Notes: generated from the letters alone by a model not told the origin. Positions 26,703 to 35,504 are shown, numbered from the stretch's first letter. The stretch is 64,000 nucleotides of DNA from Lutibacter maritimus (GCF_900116115.1 NZ_FOZP01000009.1:1-64000), one strand, 5' to 3'. A program made the numbers and translations.

Positions 26703-27198
26703 AATTTATTTCAAACAAAACGGCTGGTTGATTGTCATATGTAAAATTTTTTACGGCTTTAAATTTACATTTTTTTAACACACGAATTGAAGATTTATTT
26801 TCAATATAAGCTCTGCCAATAATTTTTGTTAAATTTAAAGTGCTAAAACCTAGATTTATACAAGCTAAACCCGATTCAGTTGCATAACCTTTACCCCAAT
26901 GTTTTTTAAAAAAACGAAAACCTAAATCTACTTCTTTTGAGTCTGTATCTTTTTTTAAACCACACCAACCTAAAAACTCATGGGTTCCTTTTAAACAAAC
27001 TGCCCATCTTCCAAAACCATTTTTTTTATAATCTGTATATAATTTTATAAAATTCTCAGCTTCATTTACTGATTGAAAAGGTTTATTTCCGGTATATTTA
27101 ATAACATCAAAATCGCTATTTAAATGGTATAAATTAATAGCATCTGAAATTTCAAACTCTCTTAAATACAGTCTTTCGGTTTCTAAAATAATTTTCAT
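26689..27198 (-). CDS. GNAT family N-acetyltransferase, RimJ/RimL type
   Basis: This 169-residue protein begins LETERLYLREFEISDA, the hallmark of the RimJ/RimL group, and has the acetyl-CoA loop KHWGKGYATES. Relatives acetylate the N-termini of ribosomal proteins or other substrates. The target cannot be named. It overlaps the next GNAT gene by 14 bp, which suggests translational coupling. It is divergent from a third GNAT gene at 27235. Confidence 0.9.
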   Translation of the reverse strand: MKIILETERLYLREFEISDAINLYHLNSDFDVIKYTGNKPFQSVNEAENFIKLYTDYKKNGFGRWAVCLKGTHEFLGWCGLKKDTDSKEVDLGFRFFKKHWGKGYATESGLACINLGFSTLNLTKIIGRAYIENKSSIRVLKKCKFKAVKNFTYDNQPAVLFEINYDRS

Positions 27199-27234
27199 AC
27201 TATTGATATATAAAATGCTAATTTACAATTTATC

Positions 27235-27663
27235 ATGGAAAACATTGATATTAAACTAATTCCATCAGAAGAAATTCTTATTATTTTACCTCTTTTAAAA
27301 GAATTAAATTCCTTTACCGATGAAAATATTTTAAAAGAAAGAATTTTAGAAATGTCTAAAAGTTTAAATTACAAATGTATTGGTGTATATGTTAACCATA
27401 AATTAATTGGTATTTCTGGTTTGTGGTTTTTAACAAGACATTATTGTGGAAAAACAATTGAACCGGATCACGTTATTATTGATCATACATTTAGAAGCAA
27501 AGGTATTGGTAAAATATTATTTGAATGGATTTATAATTATGCCCAAAAAAACAACTTTGAAACTATAGAGTTAAACACTTATGTTGAAAATATAAAATCT
27601 CATAAATTCTATGAAAATGAAGGCTTTAAAAAATTAGGATTTCATTATATAAAAAAAATTTAA
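27235..27663 (+). CDS. GNAT family N-acetyltransferase
   Basis: The 142-residue protein carries a standard GNAT fold with acetyl-CoA loop RSKGIGKILF and C-terminal HKFYENEGFKKLGFHY. The substrate is unknown. It lies 36 bp from the divergent RimJ/L-type gene and just upstream of tRNA-Gly. Three different GNAT genes in 1.4 kb is a local cluster, but the sequences are too different to be a recent duplication. Confidence 0.88.
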   Translation: MENIDIKLIPSEEILIILPLLKELNSFTDENILKERILEMSKSLNYKCIGVYVNHKLIGISGLWFLTRHYCGKTIEPDHVIIDHTFRSKGIGKILFEWIYNYAQKNNFETIELNTYVENIKSHKFYENEGFKKLGFHYIKKI

Positions 27664-27679
27664 AATTCTTTAAAAATCA

Positions 27680-27710
27680 TTTGCTAGATTGTAAATTGAT
27701 TGTATATTTG
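27680..27710 (+). promoter_or_regulatory. Consensus Bacteroidota promoter of tRNA-Gly
   Basis: TTTG (27680-27683), 19 nt and TATATTTG (27703-27710) match the primary sigma consensus of the phylum. The start would fall a few bases before the tRNA at 27722. Confidence 0.85.
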
Positions 27711-27721
27711 CAACCGTTAAT

Positions 27722-27794
27722 GCGAGAGTAGCTCAGTTGGTAGAGCTTCAGCCTTCCAAGCTGACTGTCGCCGGTTCGAGCCCGGTCTCTCGCT
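27722..27794 (+). tRNA. tRNA-Gly (anticodon TCC)
   Basis: The cloverleaf folds fully: acceptor GCGAGAG with CTCTCGC, D-arm GCTC-AGTTGGTA-GAGC, anticodon arm TCAGC-CTTCCAA-GCTGA with anticodon TCC, T-arm GCCGG-TTCGAGC-CCGGT, discriminator T. CCA is not encoded. A consensus promoter precedes it and a terminator follows. Confidence 0.97.
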
Positions 27795-27795
27795 C

Positions 27796-27826
27796 AAAAA
27801 AAGCCAAACTTTTGTTTGGCTTTTTT
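27796..27826. terminator. Terminator after tRNA-Gly, shared with the rhomboid gene
   Basis: GCCAAAC (27803-27809) pairs with GTTTGGC (27814-27820) around TTTT, flanked by A and T runs, so it can work on both strands. It touches the end of the convergent rhomboid gene. Confidence 0.9.
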
Positions 27827-28470
27827 CATTTTAGCTTATGCCCAAAAAGCAATAATAAAGCAATTGGAATTCCTAATAAAATAACTGTAAGCGTGTTGTT
27901 TAAAACAGCTTCAGGATATACTAAAAGTAACAAAGCATAACCACCAATTGCTCCTCCTAAATGTGCTGTATGACCAACATTTCCTAATTGTTTTCTCATA
28001 CCATAAATAGAGTAAAGTAAATATCCTACTCCAAAAATATAACCAGGAATTGGAATTGGTAATGGAAACATAAATAAGTTCATTCCTGGCTTTAATAAGA
28101 TAGCTGCATAAATAATTCCTGCAACGGCACCTGATGCTCCAACAGCGGTATAATACAATTCCTTTTTATGGTAAATTTGCGTTAAAACACTACCTGCAAT
28201 TAAACTTCCAAAATAAATAATTAAAAAATTTATTGTACTTAATGTATTTATAATAATTGGTGCAAATATGTATAATACATACATATTTAACAATAAATGC
28301 ACATAATCTACATGCAGAAAACCTGAAGTTAGCATGCGTATTTTTTCACCTCTATTTATAGCGCCTATTTGAAATTTATATTTATCGAAAAACAAACGGT
28401 CATTAAATCCTTTAATTGATGCTAATACGTTTGCAATAATTATTATAAGAAGTACTTTATCTATATTCAT
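27826..28470 (-). CDS. Rhomboid family intramembrane serine protease
   Basis: This 214-residue protein has six membrane helices and the rhomboid catalytic pair: serine in AVGASGAVAG (GxSG, helix 4) and histidine in GHTAHLGGAIGGY (helix 6). HVDYVHLLLNMYVLY in helix 2 has the HxxxN-type pattern of the family. It should cleave membrane proteins within the bilayer. The substrate is unknown. It is a single gene whose terminator is shared with tRNA-Gly. Confidence 0.93.
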   Translation of the reverse strand: MNIDKVLLIIIIANVLASIKGFNDRLFFDKYKFQIGAINRGEKIRMLTSGFLHVDYVHLLLNMYVLYIFAPIIINTLSTINFLIIYFGSLIAGSVLTQIYHKKELYYTAVGASGAVAGIIYAAILLKPGMNLFMFPLPIPIPGYIFGVGYLLYSIYGMRKQLGNVGHTAHLGGAIGGYALLLLVYPEAVLNNTLTVILLGIPIALLLLFGHKLK

Positions 28471-28582
28471 TATATAATGTATATTTTACTCCACGAAAAT
28501 ATAAAAAATAGTTGATATACATTTTTTTTAAAACGCTTTAAAACTTATAGTTTAACACTTAATTAACAACAATGTAAAATAT

Positions 28583-28698
28583 TTGGCACAAGTATTGTGT
28601 ATATAGAAATGAAGCAAAGAAGTGGTAAGCTTTGTTTTCATTATATAATTTAAGTTTGGTTAATAAAAAAAAGCGCTTAAAGCGCTTTTTTTTATTTT
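28583..28698 (+). ncRNA. Candidate small RNA with sigma-54-like promoter and terminator
   Basis: TGGCAC-N5-TTGTG (28584-28599) is close to the sigma-54 consensus TGGCAC-N5-TTGC; the -24 GG is present and the -12 dinucleotide is GT instead of GC. Downstream, AATGAAGCAAAG (about 28608-28619) pairs with CTTTGTTTTCATT (about 28630-28642) with one G-U pair and one bulge, around a 10-nt loop. The terminator at 28664-28693 ends the transcript at about 90 nt. No ORF is present. The terminator could simply serve the convergent lipoprotein gene, so expression is unproven. Confidence 0.35.
28664..28693. terminator. GCGC-stem terminator
   Basis: AAAAAAGCGC (28667-28676) and GCGCTTTTTT (28682-28691) flank a TTAAA loop, with A and T runs on both sides. 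It certainly fits the end of the - strand lipoprotein gene (stop at 28712) and could also end a + transcript. Confidence 0.92.
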
Positions 28699-28711
28699 AT
28701 ATATCTTGCTT

Positions 28712-29434
28712 TTATTTTAGTAAGGTAGCTTCTTCAAGTATAATATCATAAACATACCCAGCTCCAAAATCTTTATTTAAAACTATTGTTCCTTTAAATG
28801 TAACAATATCACCTTCTTTAACGGTTTCTTGTGTAGTAATTGTTAAATCTTTTTCATTATTAAATTGAGATCCATCTTCAATATGCACCCAATTTTTATC
28901 CATAATTCCATTATTAACTTTTACCACTTTACCTTTAACAATTACATTTTTTTTATCTAATGTTGCTCTATTTTTAAAAACTTCTTCTAGCGAATTTCCT
29001 CCTTTGGCTTTCTCAATTTTCTCAGTCATAACTGCTGCTGCTTCCATTTCAGAGCTATGTTCATGTACGTGGTCTTCAGTTACCTGTACTTCTTCAGTTA
29101 AACGAATTCCTTCTGCAAATGTTATTGCTTCAAAAGTTTTATCTAAATGTTTACTAATAAAATCTTTCATTACCATACCACCATTGTAGTAATATGTGTT
29201 ACCTACTTCAACTGGCATATTTGCAATTGCCATCCAATAATCTTTTCCATCTTCTTCAACATTTAAATACACATATCCACCGCCATCAATTTTTTCTTTA
29301 ACAACAATTTTATGAAGATCATTATTTACTGTTTCTAAAGGTGAATTTATTTTAGAATAATTGGCTTTATCCTTACAACTCACAACTGTTAAAATTAAAA
29401 TGAGTACTGCTAAAAGTTTTATCGTATTTTTCAT
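28712..29434 (-). CDS. Lipoprotein with C-terminal OB-fold (NrfJ-like) domain
   Basis: The 240-residue lipoprotein has lipobox VVSC. The N-terminal half (50-115) includes VEEDGKDYWMAIANMPVEVG and EAITFAEGIRL. A His/Glu-rich linker (TEDHVHEHSSEMEA) follows, then a C-terminal OB-fold at about 155-238 (VIVKGKVVKVNNGIMDKNWV, then HIEDGS). This layout is seen in Bacteroidota relatives of NrfJ-like proteins often found near c-type cytochromes. Metal binding by the His-rich linker is possible but not shown. The function is unknown. Confidence 0.75.
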   Translation of the reverse strand: MKNTIKLLAVLILILTVVSCKDKANYSKINSPLETVNNDLHKIVVKEKIDGGGYVYLNVEEDGKDYWMAIANMPVEVGNTYYYNGGMVMKDFISKHLDKTFEAITFAEGIRLTEEVQVTEDHVHEHSSEMEAAAVMTEKIEKAKGGNSLEEVFKNRATLDKKNVIVKGKVVKVNNGIMDKNWVHIEDGSQFNNEKDLTITTQETVKEGDIVTFKGTIVLNKDFGAGYVYDIILEEATLLK

Positions 29435-29497
29435 TATTTATATTATTTATTTTAGTGTAAAATTAAGCGAATTTGTTATTAAATTGTATGACATTCA

Positions 29498-30163
29498 TCA
29501 CCAGTTAATTTGTGGTAAATTATTGGTTTTTAAATAACTATTTGCTTTACTAAAATGTTTATTACCAAACCAATACCCTCTATTTGCACTTAAAGGAGAT
29601 GGATGTCCAGTTGTTAGAACACAATGCTTTTTACTATCAATTAGAACACTTTTCTTTTTTGCGTAACCTCCCCACAACAGAAAAACAACATGTTCATTTT
29701 CTTTAGAAATTATTTTTATTACAGCATCTGTAAATTCTTCCCAACCTTTTTTTTGATGAGAACCTGCTTCATGAGCTCTAACAGTAAGTGTTGCATTTAA
29801 TAACAAAACACCTTGTTTTGCCCAACGTTCAAGTTTACCACTTTGAGGATACGGAATCTGAATATCGGCTTCAATTTCTTTAAAAATATTAATTAATGAT
29901 GGTGGATGTGCAATTCCTTCATTTACGGAAAAACACAATCCGTGAGCTTGGTTTGGTCCGTGGTATGGATCTTGACCAATAATTACCACTTTTAACTGAT
30001 TAAAATCGCATAAATTAAAGGCTTCAAAAATTTTATTTCCTTCAGGATAACAAATATTTGAACTATACTCTTGCTTAACAAATTTTGTAAGCTCCTCAAA
30101 ATAAGGCTTTTCAAACTCATCTTGCAACACTTTTTTCCAACTTTCGGCAATTTGTACTTTCAT
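29498..30163 (-). CDS. ung: Uracil-DNA glycosylase
   Basis: From the ATG at 30163 the product has 221 residues, the family length. The longer frame to 30325 runs through the divergent promoter and mutS2 and is rejected. The catalytic motif is VVIIGQDPYHGPNQAHGLCF (Asp in GQDPYH) and the leucine-intercalation motif is GHPSPLSANRG with its His. It removes uracil from DNA. A -7-like TACTTTTG on the - strand (30205-30212) gives a short leader. Confidence 0.97.
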   Translation of the reverse strand: MKVQIAESWKKVLQDEFEKPYFEELTKFVKQEYSSNICYPEGNKIFEAFNLCDFNQLKVVIIGQDPYHGPNQAHGLCFSVNEGIAHPPSLINIFKEIEADIQIPYPQSGKLERWAKQGVLLLNATLTVRAHEAGSHQKKGWEEFTDAVIKIISKENEHVVFLLWGGYAKKKSVLIDSKKHCVLTTGHPSPLSANRGYWFGNKHFSKANSYLKTNNLPQINW

Positions 30164-30166
30164 TAC

Positions 30167-30194
30167 TTGTATTTGTGTTAAATGTCTATTTTTG
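30167..30194 (+). promoter_or_regulatory. Promoter of the mutS2-like gene
   Basis: TTG (30167-30169), 17 nt and TATTTTTG (30187-30194) fit the phylum consensus. The position, overlapping the extended ORF start at 30192, supports the ATG at 30222 as the true start. Confidence 0.65.
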
Positions 30195-30221
30195 TATAAC
30201 TTTTCAAAAGTAGCACTTTTT

Positions 30222-32426
30222 ATGAGTAACATTTCAGAAAAAACATTAAATGATTTAGAATTTAATACCATTTTACAATCGGTACGTGAACTGTGTATTT
30301 CTGAATTAGGCAAAGAAGCCAGCAAGAAAATTAAGCCTATAAAAAGTCGTGAAAAACTACAACAAGAGTTGTATCAGGTTAATGAATATCTTTCATCCTT
30401 TGTAAATGAAAACAGAATTCCAAATCATTATTTTGACGATATTTTAAAGGAAATTCATTTGCTAAAAATTGAAAACAGCTATTTAGAACCTGCTGCCTTT
30501 TTAAGAATTGCAAACAACGCATCAACGGTTTATGAATTGTTGAAATTTTTAAAAAAGTTTAAAGACTACTACCCTATTCTGTATTTAAAATCGGAAGAAA
30601 TTGAATATGAAAAGTTTATCGTTGAAAATATTCAAAAATATATAACACCTTTTGCTGAAGTAAATGATAATGCATCACCTACTTTAAAGCAAATTAGAAA
30701 CGAAATAAATTCGGTTCGCGGAAAAATTGGCGCAAGTTTTACCAAGGCACTCGCTTATTACAACAGTTCTGGTTATTTAGATGAAATTAGAGAATCTGTA
30801 GTAGATAATCAGCGTGTTTTAGCCGTACAGGCAATGCATAGAAGAAAAGTGCGCGGGAGTTTATTAGGAAGTTCTAAAACCGGAAGTATTGTATATATTG
30901 CTCCAGAAGCAACATTGCAATATAGCCGAGAACTTCAAAATTTATTGTTTGACGAACACGAAGAAATTGTTAGAATTTTAAAAGATTTAACCAACAGTTT
31001 ACGCATTTTTTCACCTCAATTATTAGAATATCAAAAATATTTAACGAAGCTTGATGTTATTGGTGCAAAAGCTAAATATGCGAAAAAGATAAATGCGTGT
31101 TTACCTAAAATTACTAGCGAAAAGAAAATTTATTTTAGAGATGCTTTTCACCCAATATTATTGGTAAAAAATAATAGTAAAAACCTTCCAACAGTTTCTC
31201 AAACTTTAGAGTTAAACAAACAACAACAAATAATTGTAATTTCTGGTCCAAATGCAGGTGGAAAAAGTATTACACTAAAAACCATTGGCTTATTACAAGC
31301 TATGTTGCAAAGTGGTTTATTAATTCCAGTGCACGAACGTTCAGAAACATATATTTTTGATAAAATTTTAACGGATATCGGAGATAACCAATCCATTGAA
31401 AACCAACTAAGTACCTATAGTTATCGCCTAAAAAATATGCGTAACTTTTTAAGAAGTTGCAATGAAAATACGTTATTTTTAATTGATGAATTTGGTACTG
31501 GAAGTGATCCCGAATTAGGTGGCGCTTTGGCAGAAATATTTTTAGAAGAATTTTACGAGAAAAAAGCCTTTGGAATTATTACTACGCATTATGCCAATTT
31601 AAAAGTTTTGGCAAGCGAATTAGAATTTGTGTCAAACGCAAATATGCAGTTTGATGAAAAAACTTTAGAGCCAAAATTTAAATTATTTATTGGACAAGCA
31701 GGTAGTTCTTTTACCTTTGAAGTTGCTCAAAAAAATGGAATTCCGTATAGCTTAATTAACAAAGCAAAAAAACGTGTTGAAGGAGAAAAAGTTCGGTTAG
31801 ACAAAACCATTTCAAACCTTCAAAAAGAACGGAACAAACTTCAAAAAACATCTGAAATATTAGAGAAAGAAAAATTTAAAGCTATTGAACAAACTGATAA
31901 TTTAACTGAAAAACAGCAAAAAATTCAGGAAAAATTAGAAAGCTTTCAAGAATTGTATGATAGCAATCAAAAAATGCTACAATACGGAAGAAAAATTAAC
32001 GACTTATTAAATAAATATTTTCAAACAAATAATAAAAAACAATTAACTGCCGATTTTAATAATTGGTTAGTTGTTGAAAAAACAAAATATTTAAAGAAAC
32101 ACCCACCAAAACCTAAAACAAAGGTTGAAAAGAAAAAGCTAACAGTAGAAAAAAAACAAGCCGAAGAAAAACTAAAAGTTGTTGAAAAAGAAGTATTAGT
32201 AGCTGTTGAAAAAGTCCGTGAAGAAAAAATTAAAGAAGAAAAGGTAATTGCCAAACAAAAAGCTGATTATGTTTTTAAAACAAACGATAAAGTTAGAATT
32301 ATTGATAGCAATGCAATTGGTATTATTGAAAAAATTGAGAAGAAAAATGCCTTTATAAATTACGGCGTATTTACTACTAAAACCGCTTTAAATAAATTAG
32401 AATTGGTTCAAGCAGCTAAAAAATAA
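30222..32426 (+). CDS. mutS2: MutS2-like ATPase without Smr nuclease domain
   Basis: From ATG 30222 the protein has 734 residues. Residues 1-300 are the core and clamp helices of MutS2 (EFNTILQSVRELCISELG). The ATPase has Walker A VISGPNAGGKSIT, Walker B LFLIDEFGTGSDP and the TTHYANLK histidine. A long coiled coil (520-600), a Lys/Glu-rich segment (640-690) and a small KOW-like beta domain follow. The protein ends there: no Smr domain (no LDLHG motif) is present, unlike MutS2 of Bacillus. Family members act on branched DNA or collided ribosomes. Loss of Smr means no nuclease of its own. Confidence 0.9.
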   Translation: MSNISEKTLNDLEFNTILQSVRELCISELGKEASKKIKPIKSREKLQQELYQVNEYLSSFVNENRIPNHYFDDILKEIHLLKIENSYLEPAAFLRIANNASTVYELLKFLKKFKDYYPILYLKSEEIEYEKFIVENIQKYITPFAEVNDNASPTLKQIRNEINSVRGKIGASFTKALAYYNSSGYLDEIRESVVDNQRVLAVQAMHRRKVRGSLLGSSKTGSIVYIAPEATLQYSRELQNLLFDEHEEIVRILKDLTNSLRIFSPQLLEYQKYLTKLDVIGAKAKYAKKINACLPKITSEKKIYFRDAFHPILLVKNNSKNLPTVSQTLELNKQQQIIVISGPNAGGKSITLKTIGLLQAMLQSGLLIPVHERSETYIFDKILTDIGDNQSIENQLSTYSYRLKNMRNFLRSCNENTLFLIDEFGTGSDPELGGALAEIFLEEFYEKKAFGIITTHYANLKVLASELEFVSNANMQFDEKTLEPKFKLFIGQAGSSFTFEVAQKNGIPYSLINKAKKRVEGEKVRLDKTISNLQKERNKLQKTSEILEKEKFKAIEQTDNLTEKQQKIQEKLESFQELYDSNQKMLQYGRKINDLLNKYFQTNNKKQLTADFNNWLVVEKTKYLKKHPPKPKTKVEKKKLTVEKKQAEEKLKVVEKEVLVAVEKVREEKIKEEKVIAKQKADYVFKTNDKVRIIDSNAIGIIEKIEKKNAFINYGVFTTKTALNKLELVQAAKK

Positions 32427-32512
32427 TTTTGTTTTAATTCCATCAACCATAACAAGTTATATTTGATTTAAAGGAATTTTATTCTTAAATTTAGCGTGCA
32501 AAAAAATTAACC

Positions 32513-33391
32513 ATGCTAAATTTTAGTAAAGCCATCCTTACTTTTGTTATATGGTCTTCTATTGCGTTAACTTTTCATTATTTTGTTTCAAATAAAATTT
32601 TTCACAATTGTTTTCCAGAAAATGAAAATGCTCTATTAATTTCAACAAAAATTGAGCCGTTAAAAATGGTGGTTACAAGTACAAATAATGATACTATTTT
32701 TGCTTTTAACCAAAAAATTACAATTATTAAAAATACTGATAGTGTATTTGTATCATCAGAAAACTACAATTTCACAGATAGCATAAATAACTATCTATTA
32801 AATAATTACGATAAAAACATTTTAATTTCTGGTTTTTATTCAACCACAGAAAATTTAAAAAATTTAGGTATTAAAAGAGCTGAATTTGTTAAAAATATTT
32901 TTAACGCTTCTACAATAAATCCTCATAGAATTGAAACTGCTCAAATTGAAAATTTTGAGATTTTTAAAAAAAATAAAACAGCTATAAATGCCATAAAATT
33001 TGAACTTAAAAATCGAAATCAACAGGAAATAGATAGCCTTGAGGCAGCAATTTCAAATAAAATTTTACACATTAATTTTACTGATGATTATAAAATTATT
33101 GATTCATTACAATTAAATGAGTACATCCCATATTTAAGAAGATATTTTGAAAAATATAACGAATCAGAAATTATAATTACTGGCCATACTGATAACGATG
33201 GCTTTTACCAAAACAATGTAATTAAAGGTTTAAATTGGGCAAATGCTACCAGAGATTATTTAATTAAAAAAGGATTAAATTCTACAAAAATAAAAGCTAC
33301 TTCAAAAGGAGAATCTGAACCAATTGCAAATAAATACACAGAAGAAGGAAAAGCTAAAAACAGAAGAATTGAAATAAAAATTATAAAATAA
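32513..33391 (+). CDS. OmpA-like domain protein, membrane anchored
   Basis: The 292-residue protein has an N-terminal membrane anchor (AILTFVIWSSIALTFHYFV). A first degenerate OmpA-like unit spans about 60-165 (ILISGFYSTTENLKNLGIKR) and a clear OmpA_C domain about 190-292 with IIITGHTDNDGFYQNN, ATSKGESEP and KNRRIEIKI. It should bind peptidoglycan in the periplasm. Two OmpA-like units in tandem is unusual; the first lacks the GHTD core. It is 9 bp upstream of the HhH protein gene, so the two are co-transcribed. Confidence 0.85.
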   Translation: MLNFSKAILTFVIWSSIALTFHYFVSNKIFHNCFPENENALLISTKIEPLKMVVTSTNNDTIFAFNQKITIIKNTDSVFVSSENYNFTDSINNYLLNNYDKNILISGFYSTTENLKNLGIKRAEFVKNIFNASTINPHRIETAQIENFEIFKKNKTAINAIKFELKNRNQQEIDSLEAAISNKILHINFTDDYKIIDSLQLNEYIPYLRRYFEKYNESEIIITGHTDNDGFYQNNVIKGLNWANATRDYLIKKGLNSTKIKATSKGESEPIANKYTEEGKAKNRRIEIKIIK

Positions 33392-33400
33392 CAAACAAAT

Positions 33401-33922
33401 ATGCAGTCTATATTTTCAAATCAAAATTTAATTCATTTAGCGGAACTATTTTTTTGGCTTTTAGGCGCTTTTGTAATTGGTTATTACTTTGGTACTCTTA
33501 AAAGAAAATCAACAAAAAAATCTGAAAGAAAAGAAACAGCAATAACCGACATTAACAATGATGATTCTTTTGATTTAGTGGACGATATTAGCAAAATTAG
33601 AGCAAAAAAAACCTTTGAACGTGGCGGAAAAGAAACTGTAAATACTGTTTTTGAAGCACCTAAAAGCTTGGATTTTGAAACCATTGGAAAAGGATCACTA
33701 GAAACAAAAGATGATTTAAAATTAATAAAAGGTATTGGACCTAATATAGAGGAAAAACTAAATGAAGTTGGTATCTATAATTACACTCAAATATCTAACT
33801 TTACAAGTAAAGATATAGAAGACTTAACTGAATTAATTAAGTTTTTCCCTGGTAGAATTGAGCGTGATGATTGGGTAGGTCAAGCCTATAAATTATTAAA
33901 CGGAAATAACAAAAAAGAATAA
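33401..33922 (+). CDS. Membrane-anchored protein with helix-hairpin-helix domain
   Basis: The 173-residue protein has one membrane helix (LAELFFWLLGAFVIGYYFG, residues 11-29), a basic stretch, an acidic linker, and a C-terminal HhH-like domain at about 105-170 (DDLKLIKGIGPNIEEKLNEV, then FPGRIERDDWVGQA). This domain type is annotated as flap-endonuclease-like 5' nuclease-like, but no nuclease residues are seen. It is translated with an OmpA-like protein upstream, which suggests a link between envelope and a cytoplasmic ligand. The function is unknown. Confidence 0.75.
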   Translation: MQSIFSNQNLIHLAELFFWLLGAFVIGYYFGTLKRKSTKKSERKETAITDINNDDSFDLVDDISKIRAKKTFERGGKETVNTVFEAPKSLDFETIGKGSLETKDDLKLIKGIGPNIEEKLNEVGIYNYTQISNFTSKDIEDLTELIKFFPGRIERDDWVGQAYKLLNGNNKKE

Positions 33923-33928
33923 TGAAGA

Positions 33929-34159
33929 TTATTCACTTTGATAGCGTTCCATTTCACGATCGTAAAAAGCAGTTGCTTGTTCAATAAGTGATGCTACTTC
34001 ATTTTCTAGTTCTTCTTGATCTTCTCCCTGAAAATCTTCAAACCATTCAATTTCATCATCAACTAAATTGATTATAAAACGTGGAAAATCAGTATGTATT
34101 ACAAAAATAGCATCTTGATGATCCGTATTATCTCCCAATAAAAATTTAGGTAAGTTCAT
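33929..34159 (-). CDS. Small acidic protein, conserved-looking, unknown function
   Basis: The 76-residue protein is strongly acidic (IEWFEDFQGEDQEELENEVA), without signal or membrane segment. Its start overlaps the end of the MATE gene by 14 bp, so it is translated from the same transcript. The stop is 6 bp from the convergent HhH gene. The composition is ordered, with sheet then helix, unlike a random frame. I recognise no family. Confidence 0.65.
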   Translation of the reverse strand: MNLPKFLLGDNTDHQDAIFVIHTDFPRFIINLVDDEIEWFEDFQGEDQEELENEVASLIEQATAFYDREMERYQSE

Positions 34160-35504
34160 TTTTTTCTTGTATTAATTTATTCGTTAAATAATTAAATCTT
34201 AAAAATAGCATTACTGCTGAACTGGTTAATGCTGTTAACAAACCAATCCATATCCCAAATGGTCCCATATTCAAAGTTCTACCTAAATAAAAACAGACTG
34301 GAAATCCAATAATCCAATAAGCAACAAAGGTTATAAAAGAAGGTACATTCACATCTTGCAAACCTCTTAAACCTCCTAAAACTACTGCTTGTAAACCATC
34401 TGAAAGTTGAAAAAAACCAGCCACAACTAGCAAGCTTGATGCAATTTGGATTACTTCTAAATTTTCTGTAAAAACCAGCGGTAATAAATCTTTAAAAATA
34501 AAAAAACCAATGGCAAAACCAAACATGATTATAAAGATGAGTAAAAAATTTGAAAAAGCAATTCTTCGTAATTCAATATAATTTTTTAGTCCAATTTGGT
34601 TTCCAACTCTAATTGTTGCGGCAACTCCTACTCCAACTGCAATCATAAAAGTTGTAGAAGCTAATTTTAAAGCAATTTGATTTGCTGCTTGTGGTAAGGC
34701 TCCAAATGTTCCCGCCAAAATAACGGAAGCTGTAAATAAACCTACTTCAAATAACATTTGTAATGCTGTGGGAAATCCTAATTTTATAATTTTTTTAAAT
34801 ACAATATTACTAATTTCAGCTAATTGAAGTTTCTTCATATATATGCTGAATTTTTTTCTTTTTTTCAACACATAATAAATAAAAATCACCATCACAAAAC
34901 GTGAAACTAAGGTTCCTATTGCGGCACCAACAATTTCTAATCGAGGGAAAATCCAAAATCCATAAATTAATGCAAAGTTTAAAACTACATTTACAACATT
35001 GGTTAAAATGGTTGCCCACATGGCATACTTTGTTTCAGAAAGTCCATCAGTAAATTGTTTAAAACCCTGAAAAATCATTAATGGAATCATAGAAAATGCT
35101 ACAATCTCATAATAAGGAATCGCTAATTTAACAACTTCTTCAGGTTGATCTAAATGATATAAAATAGGTTTTATAAACAATAATAAAACCCACATTGCCA
35201 ACCCAATAATTGTTGTTAAAATTAATCCATGTTGAAAAACACTTCTTCCTTTTTGTTTATCACCTTCTCCATCAGATTCGGCAATTAAAGGTGTTATTGC
35301 CAATGAAAAACCAATACCAATTGAAAGTGCAATAAACACCAAACTATTTCCTAAAGAAGTTGCTGCAAGTTGAATTGGACCAAGTCTTCCCACCATTATA
35401 TCATCAATTAAACCAACTAACAAATGCCCTAATGAGCCCATCATTATTGGTGTAGCTAATTTTAAATTATTCTTAAATTCAGAAGTGTAATTATGTATTT
35501 TCAA
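34146..35504 (-). CDS. MATE family multidrug/toxin exporter (NorM-like)
   Basis: The 452-residue protein has 12 membrane helices in two MATE halves. The N-terminal LATPIMMGSLGHLLVGLIDD (then IMVGRLG) and the mid-protein LGFPTALQMLFEVGLFTA are the paired MATE signatures. It exports cationic compounds using a sodium or proton gradient. The real substrate is unknown. It overlaps the small acidic protein gene downstream. Confidence 0.94.
   Translation of the reverse strand: MKIHNYTSEFKNNLKLATPIMMGSLGHLLVGLIDDIMVGRLGPIQLAATSLGNSLVFIALSIGIGFSLAITPLIAESDGEGDKQKGRSVFQHGLILTTIIGLAMWVLLLFIKPILYHLDQPEEVVKLAIPYYEIVAFSMIPLMIFQGFKQFTDGLSETKYAMWATILTNVVNVVLNFALIYGFWIFPRLEIVGAAIGTLVSRFVMVIFIYYVLKKRKKFSIYMKKLQLAEISNIVFKKIIKLGFPTALQMLFEVGLFTASVILAGTFGALPQAANQIALKLASTTFMIAVGVGVAATIRVGNQIGLKNYIELRRIAFSNFLLIFIIMFGFAIGFFIFKDLLPLVFTENLEVIQIASSLLVVAGFFQLSDGLQAVVLGGLRGLQDVNVPSFITFVAYWIIGFPVCFYLGRTLNMGPFGIWIGLLTALTSSAVMLFLRFNYLTNKLIQEKNELT

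Noticed and set aside
30164-30325. N-terminal extension of ung
   Set aside because: It would overlap the divergent mutS2 gene and promoter; Ung family length and motifs fit the ATG at 30163.
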